DNA of 10,294 nucleotides from an uncultured Clostridia bacterium (GCA_947624925.1 CANQMG010000053.1:1-10294), one strand, 5' to 3'; positions 1 to 7,149 are shown, numbered from the stretch's first letter. The notes: generated by a model from the letters alone, not told the origin. Translations and numbers: made by a program.

Positions 1-50
1 TCTCTCTCTCTCTCTCTTAGAGTACCAAGAGTTTTAAGTTTTACGTTCAT
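1..50 (-). CDS. 5' end of an unidentified gene running off the left edge, with a GA-repeat in its codons
   Basis: An ATG at 50-48 is preceded on the minus strand by AAAGGAG about eight to ten bases upstream, a good ribosome binding site. The visible peptide starts MNVKLKTLGTL and then runs into alternating AGA/GAG codons (Arg-Glu repeats), because positions 1-16 are a perfect (TC)8 tract. A promoter-like pair lies at 195-223 and the intervening leader carries a hairpin at 97-128. Only 16 codons are visible, so the family cannot be named. It may be a real gene with a dinucleotide repeat near its start, or a sequence that ends in a low-complexity assembly artefact. Confidence 0.45.
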   Translation of the reverse strand, partial: MNVKLKTLGTLRERER

Positions 51-96
51 CTTAAATTTTCTCCTTTGTGTTTATTTTCTTTTAGGTAATTTCTTC

Positions 97-128
97 GTAG
101 CCTGGGCAAGCACAAGACTTGCCCCTAC
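97..128 (-). repeat. GC-rich hairpin in the leader of the left-edge gene
   Basis: The arms GGGCAAG (104-110) and CTTGCCC (118-124) are perfect complements around a seven-base loop. GTAG (97-100) and CTAC (125-128) extend the stem across a three-base bulge. It stands out in an AT-rich intergenic region. No T-run follows closely on either strand, so it is not a standard intrinsic terminator. It lies between the predicted promoter and the start codon of the left-edge gene, so it would sit in the 5' leader. It could also be a dispersed palindromic repeat unit. Confidence 0.6.
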
Positions 129-194
129 AAGCATTTTTTAAATTGTATATGTTAGAAATTTGTTCATATATTTTTTTAAATCAATTCTGTTTTA

Positions 195-223
195 ATTATA
201 ACAATAGCATTTTATTATTGCAA
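195..223 (-). promoter_or_regulatory. Predicted sigma-A-type promoter for the left-edge gene
   Basis: On the minus strand TTGCAA (223-218) and a perfect TATAAT (200-195) are separated by 17 bases. Transcription would start near 188, giving a leader of about 140 bases that contains the hairpin at 97-128. The -10 is perfect and the -35 matches four of six positions, but AT-rich DNA produces such matches by chance. Confidence 0.45.
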
Positions 224-317
224 TATATTTTATAATTTTCTTACCTTTTCTTTTGAATTTTTATTATCTTGTATATATCTGTACAAAATTTCAATTTTAA
301 TAATATGGGTCTGATCC

Positions 318-797
318 CTATTGTTTTGTTATAGATAGTATTTTAAATTTTAGTATACCACTTGGTGTATTTGCTTCTACTACTTGATTTTTCTTTGCAC
401 CCATTAGTGCAGCTCCAATTGGTGATTCATTTGATATTTTATTGTTTGCTATATCTACTTCTGTTGAACCTACTATAGTGTATTCTAATTCTTCATCATA
501 TTCTAAATCTTTTATTTTAACAGTATTTCCAACTTGTACTGTTTTTGTGTCTATTTCTGATTCATCAATTATTCTTGCATATCTTAATTTATTTTCTAAA
601 TCTGCAATTTTTGTTTCATTAGCTGCTTGTGCGCTCTTAGCTTCATCATACTCAGAATTTTCTGATAAATCTCCAAATCCTAATGCTACCTTTATTCTTT
701 CTGCTATTTCACTTCTTTTTTCTGTTTTTAAGAACTCTAATTCTTTTTCAAGGTTATCATAACCTTCTTGTGTTAATAAAATTTCTTTTTCTTCCAT
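318..797 (-). CDS. greA: Transcription elongation factor GreA
   Basis: GreA binds the RNA polymerase secondary channel and stimulates cleavage of backtracked transcripts. The 159-residue product has the usual family length. Residues 1-75 form the N-terminal antiparallel coiled coil, with the acidic tip motif DLSENSEYDEAK at about 43-54, which holds the residues that help coordinate the catalytic magnesium. Residues 80-158 are the FKBP-like C-terminal domain, including the SPIGAALMGAKKNQVVEA stretch typical of the family. The ATG is preceded by AGAGGAG nine bases or so upstream. A strong promoter lies at 830-858, and the gene appears to be transcribed alone, diverging from the membrane protein gene at 1034. 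No clear intrinsic terminator is visible after the stop. Confidence 0.97.
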   Translation of the reverse strand: MEEKEILLTQEGYDNLEKELEFLKTEKRSEIAERIKVALGFGDLSENSEYDEAKSAQAANETKIADLENKLRYARIIDESEIDTKTVQVGNTVKIKDLEYDEELEYTIVGSTEVDIANNKISNESPIGAALMGAKKNQVVEANTPSGILKFKILSITKQ

Positions 798-829
798 AAA
801 TGGTCACTCCTCTTTGTTTTATCCACCTT

Positions 830-858
830 ATATTAATCCTAAATCATATTTTTGTCAA
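830..858 (-). promoter_or_regulatory. Sigma-A-type promoter of greA
   Basis: A perfect TTGACA (858-853, minus strand) is followed by a 17-base spacer and TAATAT (835-830). The distance to the greA start codon is about 30 bases, leaving room for the leader with its AGAGGAG site. This is one of the best promoter matches in the window. Confidence 0.75.
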
Positions 859-899
859 TACCTAAAATAAATATCTATTTTACAATTTTTTACAAATCT

Positions 900-929
900 T
901 TGTACGCCTTAGAATAACTACATTATAAT
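900..929 (+). promoter_or_regulatory. Possible promoter of the plus-strand membrane protein gene
   Basis: A perfect TATAAT at 924-929 has TTGTAC 18 bases upstream (900-905), a weak -35. It would drive the gene starting at 1034 with a leader of roughly 100 bases. The -10 is good, but the background is nearly all A and T. Confidence 0.3.
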
Positions 930-1033
930 TTATAAAATCTCAGTTATCTTTATTTAATAACTTAATTATATATTCATATTATATTTATTTTAGCATATAT
1001 TTAAATAGCTTATTTATGTTAGGAAGTGTTATT

Positions 1034-1576
1034 ATGTTTGTATATAATTTTTCTTTAAATACTAATAAATTAGGTAAAATTATTTTAACCACGATTTCTT
1101 TATTTGTATTAATTATTTTAATTGTTTCTATTTATAAAATCTTCTTTTCAGAAAAATTTAAAGTAAATGATACATTAAATTCTAATAATGTTACTGAGAT
1201 TACCACTAGCAATTATACAAATATTTTAAAAAGTGTTCATGAAAATATTGATGAATATATTGGTAAGAAAATTAACTTTACAGGATATGTTTATAGAGTT
1301 TCTGATTTAAATAAAAATGAATTTGTTTTAGCTAGAGATATGGTTATTAATTCTAATTATCAAACTGTTGTTGTTGGTTTTTTATGTAATTATGATGATG
1401 CACCTAGTTTTACAGATGGAACATGGGTTAGTGTTACCGGTGAAATTATAAAAGGATATTATCATGGTGATATGCCTGTTATAGATATTAATGACATTAA
1501 ACTAACTAATAAACCTAATGATGAGTATGTGTATCCACCAGATGATTTTTATATTCCTACCTCTAGCATTTATTAA
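1034..1576 (+). CDS. Single-anchor membrane protein with TIGR03943/DUF1980-type C-terminal domain
   Basis: The product has 180 residues when started at ATG 1034, which is preceded by AGGAAG at a proper distance. An in-frame ATG at 1016 has no ribosome binding site. Residues about 15-38 form one transmembrane helix and the rest should be extracytoplasmic. From residue 75 the pattern GKKINFTGYVYR, then VVVGFLCNYDDA, then FTDGTWVSVTGEI, then GDMPVI and EYVYPPDD matches the C-terminal beta-rich domain of the TIGR03943/DUF1980 (YcgQ-like) proteins. Those proteins are normally longer, with several N-terminal membrane helices and a CC-A-D motif; here one helix remains and the double-cysteine motif is absent. 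The molecular function of the family is not known to me. The gene converges on ytvI, with under 30 bases between the stops. Confidence 0.75.
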   Translation: MFVYNFSLNTNKLGKIILTTISLFVLIILIVSIYKIFFSEKFKVNDTLNSNNVTEITTSNYTNILKSVHENIDEYIGKKINFTGYVYRVSDLNKNEFVLARDMVINSNYQTVVVGFLCNYDDAPSFTDGTWVSVTGEIIKGYYHGDMPVIDINDIKLTNKPNDEYVYPPDDFYIPTSSIY

Positions 1577-1604
1577 TAAATTTAGTTAATTTTTAAATAT
1601 ATAT

Positions 1605-2702
1605 TTATTTTCTATCAAATATAGTTTTAATTATTCCATTATCAATTAATGTAGCAAATATATTTTTTAGAATTATTAAAATAATTGGGCCTATTAAAAG
1701 GCCTATTATTCCGCTTACTTTAAATCCTGTATACATTGCGATTAAGGTAAATATAGGATGAATTCCTATATGTTTACTTACTATTTTAGGCTCTATTAAT
1801 TGTCTTGTTATTATTAAAACTACATACAAGCCTATTATGCAAATTGCAAGTGTTAAATCTCCATTTATTGCAGATATAACAGCCCAAGGAACAAGTACAG
1901 TACCAGATCCTAATATAGGAAGTGCATCTACAAATCCTATACCAATAGCTGCAAGTAAAGGATATTGCACATTTAATCCTACTATATTAAATATAAATAA
2001 TCCTATTGTTACTATAATAAATGCTATAAGAATTAATATGGCTTCTGCCTTTAAATATGAACCTAAACTAGATATTATTTCTCTTAAATGAATACCAATT
2101 TTTTTTACCCATTTTTGTGGCATATGATGTTCTATTTGATCTAATATATATAATCTGTCTGTACATACAAAATATGTTGCAAGTATTGTTATTATTATAT
2201 TTATGCCAATTTCTGGAATTTTTGTTGTTGCATTAATTAAACTATTTAATAAATTTTTTAATGCGACTGAAATTGTTTCTAAAAAATCAAATGATGATTC
2301 TGATACTATGTTTTTTATTTCTTCTGGAATTTGTATTTTATCAAATTCAAATTTTGAAATGTAACCATTTATAAAACTGTATGCCTTTTCAAAATATTCA
2401 TTTAACATTTCTAATAAATGATTTGACTCTGTTATTATACTTGTTATTCCCCAGATTAAAAGTCCTATTAATATAGAAAAGATTACTACTAATACTATAA
2501 TTGCACTTACTTTCCTTGTTAATTTTGTCTTTTTTACTGTAAATTTTATAAGTGGCTCTATAATTAAAGATATTATAAATGCTATTAAAAATGGCATATA
2601 AAATACTGCCATTTTTAATACTAAATATATAAATAAAATTGTAATAGCTATTATAAATATTCTTTTAAAAACTTTCGTCCAATACCCCATATCAATAATC
2701 AT
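1605..2702 (-). CDS. ytvI: YtvI-like sporulation integral membrane protein (AI-2E transporter superfamily)
   Basis: This 365-residue polytopic membrane protein has hydrophobic segments near residues 12-30, 33-52, 65-92, 165-187 and several more between 215 and 350, the layout of the AI-2E/UPF0118 permease fold. The C-terminal half carries family patterns DALPILGSGTVLVPW, RQLIEPKIVSKHIGIHP and LIAMYTGFKVSGIIGLLIGP, which fit the YtvI branch best; in Bacillus this branch is tied to sporulation. What it transports is not established. ATG 2702 is preceded by GGGAG about nine bases upstream; an internal ATG at 2690 is too far from that site. It has its own promoter at 2723-2752, just downstream of the terminator that closes the neighbouring CBS gene. 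Confidence 0.85.
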   Translation of the reverse strand: MIIDMGYWTKVFKRIFIIAITILFIYLVLKMAVFYMPFLIAFIISLIIEPLIKFTVKKTKLTRKVSAIIVLVVIFSILIGLLIWGITSIITESNHLLEMLNEYFEKAYSFINGYISKFEFDKIQIPEEIKNIVSESSFDFLETISVALKNLLNSLINATTKIPEIGINIIITILATYFVCTDRLYILDQIEHHMPQKWVKKIGIHLREIISSLGSYLKAEAILILIAFIIVTIGLFIFNIVGLNVQYPLLAAIGIGFVDALPILGSGTVLVPWAVISAINGDLTLAICIIGLYVVLIITRQLIEPKIVSKHIGIHPIFTLIAMYTGFKVSGIIGLLIGPIILIILKNIFATLIDNGIIKTIFDRK

Positions 2703-2722
2703 AAATAAAATCTCCCAAATAA

Positions 2723-2752
2723 GTTATATCACGCCTAAAGTTTTATGGTCAA
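2723..2752 (-). promoter_or_regulatory. Predicted promoter of the ytvI-like gene
   Basis: TTGACC (2752-2747, minus strand) and TATAAC (2728-2723) lie 18 bases apart, five of six matches each to the sigma-A consensus. They fall between the CBS-gene terminator and the ytvI start codon. This looks like a vegetative promoter, whereas ytvI in Bacillus belongs to the sporulation programme. Confidence 0.5.
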
Positions 2753-2763
2753 TTCAAAAAGAT

Positions 2764-2792
2764 AAAAAATCCCTAGATTTTATAGGGATTTT
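2764..2792 (-). terminator. Intrinsic terminator of the CBS-domain gene
   Basis: On the minus strand AAAATCCCTA (2792-2783) pairs perfectly with TAGGGATTTT (2775-2766) around a seven-base loop, and the second arm runs into six T residues (2769-2764). It begins seven bases after the stop codon of the CBS gene. The stem with its GGG/CCC core and the U-tract make a convincing intrinsic terminator. Confidence 0.85.
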
Positions 2793-2798
2793 ATGATT

Positions 2799-3239
2799 TT
2801 ATTCTGCATTATTTTTGTTACAATTACAAATTCCTTCAAAAGTATCTGATACTGCTTTTGCACCTATATTATTTTTGTCTTTTGCTATATCTCCTATTGT
2901 AAGCATACCAACTATTTTGTCATTTTCAACAACTGGTATTCTTCTTATTTGCAAATCTGTCATTAAATTCATAGCTTCAGATATATCTCCGTTTGCTTCA
3001 CAATAACACACATTACAAGTCATTATGTCTTTTGCAGGAGTTGTATTTACATCTTTATCACATGCTACACATCTTAGTACTATATCTCTGTCAGTTATTA
3101 TTCCTTCAATATTTTTATTTTCATCACACACTGGAATACAACCTATATGTCTCTGATTCATTAATTTTGCTACTTCATTTACAGAAGCATCTTTATTACA
3201 GTAGCAAACATCTAAACACATACATTCTTTTATTTTCAT
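2799..3239 (-). CDS. Cysteine-rich protein with two CBS domains
   Basis: A Bateman module of 146 residues, nearly all of it two CBS domains. Domain 1 covers about residues 4-62 (GCIPVCDENKNIEGIITDRDIV) and domain 2 about 70-122 (RRIPVVENDKIVGMLTIGDIA). Such stand-alone pairs usually bind adenine nucleotides and modulate partner proteins. Thirteen cysteines are present, among them a VCYC motif at the same place near the start of each domain (residues 11-14 and 77-80) and a CNC near the end. ATG 3239 was chosen because AAAGGTAGG lies just upstream; a longer reading would begin at TTG 3260, inside which that site would be coding. The gene ends at a strong terminator. Confidence 0.88.
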   Translation of the reverse strand: MKIKECMCLDVCYCNKDASVNEVAKLMNQRHIGCIPVCDENKNIEGIITDRDIVLRCVACDKDVNTTPAKDIMTCNVCYCEANGDISEAMNLMTDLQIRRIPVVENDKIVGMLTIGDIAKDKNNIGAKAVSDTFEGICNCNKNNAE

Positions 3240-3303
3240 ATACACATACCTACCTTTCAAAATTATTATTTACATTTTTTTGAAAAGTATTCATATATAC
3301 ATA

Positions 3304-3840
3304 TTAATATAAATCATTATACATTCTAGGTCTCATTGGAGGTCTATTAGGTGGCATTCCCATAGGTGGTCTTCCTGGTGGTACAGGTTGTGGTCTTAAA
3401 GGAGGTCTAAATCCTGGTCTTGATCCATTTAATAATTCTCTTAATACTAAAATTCTTATTAAATCCTTTAATAAATAATTTTGTGCTCTATCTTCTCTTA
3501 CCGGTTCATCAGTATTTTTTGAATATGTAGAATTATTTTTTATATTACCTTTTGTTTGTTCATTTCTATTTTCTTTATCTAATGCATTGTCGTCTTCAAA
3601 ATTAAAATATATTTCGTTTGTAATTTCTGTTAATAAATCATCCGTGATTGGACCTCTTACATCCATACATGCTTTACATATCATTGGATACATTATTTTA
3701 TAGACCTCTGGATAAAGTTGTTCTAAATCATTATTTGAATTTTCATACATATTATAATCGTCTTGAAACATATTATAATCATCTAAACTATTATATCCTA
3801 GAGTCATTCTCATATAATCTTCATAATTTTTATCATACAT
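3304..3840 (-). CDS. Uncharacterised acidic protein with proline-rich C-terminus
   Basis: The ATG has a perfect AGGAGG seven bases upstream. The 178-residue product has three parts: a Tyr/Asp/Asn/Met-rich acidic N-terminus (1-40), a more ordered segment LYPEVYKIMYPMICKAC and DDLLTEITNEIYFNFED (about 42-80), a polar linker, then a hydrophobic DLIRILVLRELL helix (about 125-137) followed by a Pro/Arg/Met-rich tail of about 38 residues. I recall similar layouts among hypothetical proteins of Clostridia. The tyrosine-rich start and proline-rich tail would suit a surface or spore-coat protein, but nothing in the sequence proves it. It lies 45 bases after murD and may be read from that unit or from its own promoter. 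Confidence 0.75.
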   Translation of the reverse strand: MYDKNYEDYMRMTLGYNSLDDYNMFQDDYNMYENSNNDLEQLYPEVYKIMYPMICKACMDVRGPITDDLLTEITNEIYFNFEDDNALDKENRNEQTKGNIKNNSTYSKNTDEPVREDRAQNYLLKDLIRILVLRELLNGSRPGFRPPLRPQPVPPGRPPMGMPPNRPPMRPRMYNDLY

Positions 3841-3885
3841 AGCTTTACCTCCTATGATAAATACTATTCAGATTATATTTATTTG

Positions 3886-5286
3886 TTACAATTTATTAAC
3901 CAATTCTTTAAATTTATTTCCTCTCTCTTCAAAATTTTTAAATAAATCAAAACCTGCACTTGCAGGGGAAAACAAGACAATTTGGCCAGGCTTTGCTACC
4001 TTATTTGCAATTATTACTGTTTGATTAAATTCATCACACATATATATTTTTATATTTTTATTTTGTTTTTCTTCTTCGTCTTTTACTGCATTGAATATTT
4101 TTTCTGCAGTTTGACCAAAAAGTATTAAAGTATCTACATTGTCTAATATTGGTTTAGCTAAAGGTGCATAATCTAAATGTTTATCATATCCTCCAGCAAT
4201 TAGAACTATTCTTTCGTCAAATGAATTTAATCCGGCCATAGTTCTTGTAGGACTTGTTCCTATTGAATCATTATACCATTTAACTCCATTTATTTCTCTA
4301 ATAAATTCTATTCTATGTTCTACGCCTTTAAATTCTTTTATAGCTTCAATTGCTGTTTCTATATTTACCAAGCTACTAGTTGCTGCTATTGCTGCACACA
4401 CATTTTCATAATTATGGCTACCTCTTATTTGTATATCTTTAGTTTGCATTATATGTCTTCTTAATTTATCTTTGCATTCCTTGATAATATTTTCATCTAC
4501 AATAATTCCATCTTCTAATTTTTCTTTTCTACTAAAGAATATAACTTTTCCATTTGCCTCATTTGCACATTTTCTTGTAATTTCATTGTCATAATTTAAT
4601 ACTACTATACCTTTATCATCTTGAAATTTAAATATATTCTTTTTAGCATCAATATATTCTTCATAAGACTTATGAACATTTAAATGATTTGGGCTTATAT
4701 TAGTTATAACACTAATATCTGGACTAATTTCCATACCCATTAATTGAAAACTACTTATTTCCAAAACTACAATATCTTCTGGTTTCATTTCATTTACTCT
4801 GGTAAATAATGGTATTCCTATATTTCCGCCTAAAAAGCATTTATATCCTGCTTTTTTTAAAATACTATAAATTAATGTTGCTGTTGTAGTTTTACCATCA
4901 CTACCTGTTACACCAATAATTTTACATGGACATATTTTCATTAATAATTCTATTTCAGATGTTATTATAGCACCTCTTTTTTCTTCTTTTATAATTTCCT
5001 CTTTGTTTAGCATACAACTTGGTGACCTAAATATTATGTCAAAATTATTTAATTTATCTAAATTATTTTTTCCAAATGAAAATTCCATTGAATATGATAC
5101 AACTTTATCCATAATTTCTTTAGGAATATCATCAACTTCCTTATCATCAAAAACTGTAACTCTCGCGCCTAAATTATGTAAATATTCTAATAATGGTATA
5201 TTACTAATACCTAGTCCTATTATGGCAACTTTTCTATTTCTTAAGTAGTTATTTAACTCATTCAACTTTTCGTTAATATAATCCAT
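3886..5286 (-). CDS. murD: UDP-N-acetylmuramoylalanine--D-glutamate ligase (MurD)
   Basis: MurD adds D-glutamate to UDP-MurNAc-L-alanine in the cytoplasm, the second ligase step of peptidoglycan precursor synthesis. The 466 residues show an N-terminal Rossmann-like domain (KVAIIGLGISN near 19-29), the ATP P-loop GVTGSDGKTTT at 125-135, LEISSFQL at 175-182, NISPNHLNVH at 196-205, and C-terminal domain motifs GVEHRIE at 321-327, YNDSIGTSP at 338-346 and AGGYDKH at 364-370, then the final SPASAGFDLFKNFEERG block. Length is normal. The ATG follows AAGGAGG by ten bases, and this site lies over the end of the kinase-like gene five bases upstream, so the two genes should form one transcript. Confidence 0.96.
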   Translation of the reverse strand: MDYINEKLNELNNYLRNRKVAIIGLGISNIPLLEYLHNLGARVTVFDDKEVDDIPKEIMDKVVSYSMEFSFGKNNLDKLNNFDIIFRSPSCMLNKEEIIKEEKRGAIITSEIELLMKICPCKIIGVTGSDGKTTTATLIYSILKKAGYKCFLGGNIGIPLFTRVNEMKPEDIVVLEISSFQLMGMEISPDISVITNISPNHLNVHKSYEEYIDAKKNIFKFQDDKGIVVLNYDNEITRKCANEANGKVIFFSRKEKLEDGIIVDENIIKECKDKLRRHIMQTKDIQIRGSHNYENVCAAIAATSSLVNIETAIEAIKEFKGVEHRIEFIREINGVKWYNDSIGTSPTRTMAGLNSFDERIVLIAGGYDKHLDYAPLAKPILDNVDTLILFGQTAEKIFNAVKDEEEKQNKNIKIYMCDEFNQTVIIANKVAKPGQIVLFSPASAGFDLFKNFEERGNKFKELVNKL

Positions 5287-5291
5287 AACTA

Positions 5292-6002
5292 CTAATCCTC
5301 CTTATTATGTAGATTTAATATTTGTATAACTTTTTGTGTAGCTTCTTGTACACTTTTGCAATCGCTTGTATCTATCTTTATAGTATTAGGATAAATTTTA
5401 TAAAATCCTGCAATCTTTTGTAACTTATCTCTTTTTACTATGCTTTTTTTTATTTCACTTCTGCTTATTATATTATTTTCTATATCTTCTTTATATTGTA
5501 TGCATTTTCTATTTACTCTTTCATCAATATCAGCTACTATAAATAAATGATAATCTAGTTTAGGATAAATTTTCATTATTGCTCTTCCAGAAATTATTAT
5601 ATTATATTTATCTTTTAAACTATTTATATAGTCTCTTGCAAATTCAAATAATTTTGTATTATCTGCTACTCCTCCTATTAAAGAAACATATAAAGAAGAT
5701 GTATTTGATTGTAATTTTTTTTCATCTGCTTTTTCTCCATTTATATATATTACAGTTTCTCTATCTTCTATCTTTAATTCAATGTTATTGTCATCCATAT
5801 ATTTTTTAATATCTGCATTTTTCATAATATTTTGTAATTTAAAAAAATTTTTTTCTTCTTTAGTAATTGCATATACAATTGCTCTATATAAATTACCACC
5901 ATTTAATAAAACAGAATTAGGTATAACATTTAAAAATTCCCTGCATATACTTGTTTTTCCTGCTCCAACTAATCCTTCAATTCCTATTATAATATTATTC
6001 AA
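5292..6002 (-). CDS. Cytidylate-kinase-like nucleotide kinase
   Basis: A P-loop kinase of 236 residues. GLVGAGKTS (residues 10-18) is the ATP-binding loop. NGGNLYRAIVYA resembles the DTGAMYRA segment of cytidylate kinases, INGEKAD with a following VSLIGG segment resembles the CMP-kinase nucleotide-binding insert, and ISGRAI...YP...HLFIVADIDERV...R matches the GRD/ER-rich region near the lid. It therefore belongs to the (d)CMP kinase-like group but is diverged at the substrate side, so the substrate is uncertain. I chose TTG 6002 because AAGGAAGG lies eight bases before it; the ATG at 6023 lacks such a site and follows directly on a TATAAT. Five bases separate it from murD. Confidence 0.8.
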   Translation of the reverse strand: MNNIIIGIEGLVGAGKTSICREFLNVIPNSVLLNGGNLYRAIVYAITKEEKNFFKLQNIMKNADIKKYMDDNNIELKIEDRETVIYINGEKADEKKLQSNTSSLYVSLIGGVADNTKLFEFARDYINSLKDKYNIIISGRAIMKIYPKLDYHLFIVADIDERVNRKCIQYKEDIENNIISRSEIKKSIVKRDKLQKIAGFYKIYPNTIKIDTSDCKSVQEATQKVIQILNLHNKED

Positions 6003-6028
6003 TTTTATTACCTTCCTTTTCATTTTAG

Positions 6029-6034
6029 ATTATA
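6029..6034 (-). promoter_or_regulatory. Predicted -10 element of the kinase-murD unit
   Basis: A perfect TATAAT (minus strand) sits six bases before the ATG at 6023, with no good -35 at 16-18 bases upstream. If used, transcription starts near 6022, which would make that ATG leaderless and supports the TTG at 6002 as the true start. Confidence 0.4.
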
Positions 6035-6129
6035 TAACATAAATATGTAAAAATCTACTATTTTTATTTATAATATTTTTTTCTTATATGTAAAAAATAT
6101 TTATATATTATATTATTTTGGAGGAAACA

Positions 6130-6816
6130 GTGAATCAAATATTAATAACTAAAGATATGCCAAATAACTTAGAGATTAATTTAATATATGACACGAAAAA
6201 AACTTTTAAAAGAAAAATTATTATAATTCAATTTATATTATGTATAATAGTATTTTCTTTTACATGTGGGTATAGTCTTTATTCTTATAGCAATATAAAA
6301 AAAAGAAATAAAATATCTAATAAATTAGTAGAAAATTTTAGTATTATTAGTTTATATTCTGATAAGACTAATAGTGACTATACAGCATCAAAGCTTTCTT
6401 TAGATAGCTATACTGTTCCCGAAAATGTAATAAACGTTATAGGAATAATTGAAATTCCAAAGTTAAATATTACTTATCCAATTTTTTCAAACGTAAATGA
6501 TAATTTATTAAAAATATCAGTATGTAAATTTTATGGTCCTATGCCAAATGAAAATGGTAACTTATGTATTGCAGGTCACAATTATAATAATAACACCTTT
6601 TTTAGTAAGCTAAATTCTTTAGAGAATAATGATAAAGTATATATATATGATTTATCTAGTCAAAAATTAGAATATACAGTATATTCCAAATATGAAGTAG
6701 ATGCTACAAATACTGAATGTACAAATCAAAATGTTCAAACCAAGGAAATAACCTTAATTACTTGCAACAATTTAAATGATAGCAAAAGAATAGTTGTAAA
6801 AGCTAGAGCAGATTAA
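6130..6816 (+). CDS. Sortase (cysteine transpeptidase), single N-terminal membrane anchor
   Basis: Sortases cleave a sorting signal in secreted proteins and link them to the cell wall or to pilin subunits. With a GTG start at 6130, set by GGAGG five bases upstream, the product has 228 residues. A basic cytoplasmic stretch precedes one transmembrane helix (about 30-53). The catalytic domain starts near IGIIEIPKLNITYPI and contains the catalytic His in IAGHNY (H150), the catalytic Cys in TLITC (C212) and the Arg in SKRIVVKAR (R220). The TLxTC box and the type of anchor recall class D or related clostridial sortases, but the class is uncertain. A TTG at 6118 is a possible alternative start but overlaps the ribosome site. 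No sorting-signal substrate is encoded in the window. It diverges from the kinase-murD unit. Confidence 0.9.
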   Translation: MNQILITKDMPNNLEINLIYDTKKTFKRKIIIIQFILCIIVFSFTCGYSLYSYSNIKKRNKISNKLVENFSIISLYSDKTNSDYTASKLSLDSYTVPENVINVIGIIEIPKLNITYPIFSNVNDNLLKISVCKFYGPMPNENGNLCIAGHNYNNNTFFSKLNSLENNDKVYIYDLSSQKLEYTVYSKYEVDATNTECTNQNVQTKEITLITCNNLNDSKRIVVKARAD

Positions 6817-6819
6817 GGC

Positions 6820-6879
6820 AATTAAGAACGAATATATTTACTTTGTTTTTTACTTAAGTAATATAACTCGTTCTTAATT
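6820..6879. repeat. Long inverted repeat between convergent genes, possible bidirectional terminator
   Basis: AATTAAGAACGA (6820-6831) and TCGTTCTTAATT (6868-6879) are perfect 12-base complements. Within the loop a further segment (about 6833-6843 with 6856-6865) pairs with one bulged base, so the whole folds as a long stem. TACTTAAGTA (6851-6860) is itself a palindrome. It starts three bases after the sortase stop and ends 13 bases before the DUF1540 gene stop. No T-run follows on either strand, so it is not a textbook intrinsic terminator. Confidence 0.6.
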
Positions 6880-6892
6880 ATAAAACTACTTA

Positions 6893-7066
6893 TTAATCAT
6901 TATTGCATTTACACTCATAGCTTCCGCACATTGATTCATCTGGTTGTTTAGATTCGCAACCAACAATTGGCTCAACTATAATTTGTTCAAGATTACATAG
7001 ATTTTTATCGCAATTATTAAATTTGCAAGTTTCAACTGTACAATTTATTTTTTGATTCTTATCCAT
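6893..7066 (-). CDS. Small DUF1540-domain protein (57 residues)
   Basis: The ATG at 7066 has AGGAGG six bases upstream, the best ribosome site type in this window. The 57-residue product contains eight cysteines (9, 14, 19, 24, 37, 47, 52, 54) in the spacing of DUF1540: INCTVETCKFNNC, C-x-LEQIIVEP, then C and C near the end. DUF1540 proteins are short, cysteine-rich and common in spore-forming Clostridia and Bacilli; a metal-binding role is plausible from the cysteine pattern but not proven. It stands alone between the peroxiredoxin gene upstream and the convergent sortase gene. Confidence 0.85.
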   Translation of the reverse strand: MDKNQKINCTVETCKFNNCDKNLCNLEQIIVEPIVGCESKQPDESMCGSYECKCNND

Positions 7067-7149
7067 AATAAACCTCCTAATATTTTTATATGTTTATTAT
7101 GTGTTTTTTTATATTTTTTATTATGTAAAATTTTCGTTAAAAAAATAAA

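Noticed and set aside
442..762. Plus-strand ORF inside greA and similar antisense ORFs inside ytvI, murD and the cassette genes
   Set aside because: They are antisense shadows of well-supported genes, with no ribosome sites and low-complexity products.
1594..1607. 14-base palindrome TAAATATATATTTA between the converging stops as a terminator
   Set aside because: It is made only of A and T, has little stability, overlaps the ytvI stop and is expected by chance in such DNA.
3240..3303. Sporulation-type (sigma G-like) promoter TGAATA...ATAATA before the CBS gene
   Set aside because: The -35 fits loosely but the -10 does not match; too weak in AT-rich sequence to list.
6003..6023. ATG 6023 as the start of the kinase-like gene
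   Set aside because: It directly follows a TATAAT with no ribosome site, while TTG 6002 has AAGGAAGG eight bases upstream and places the P-loop at the usual distance from the N-terminus.
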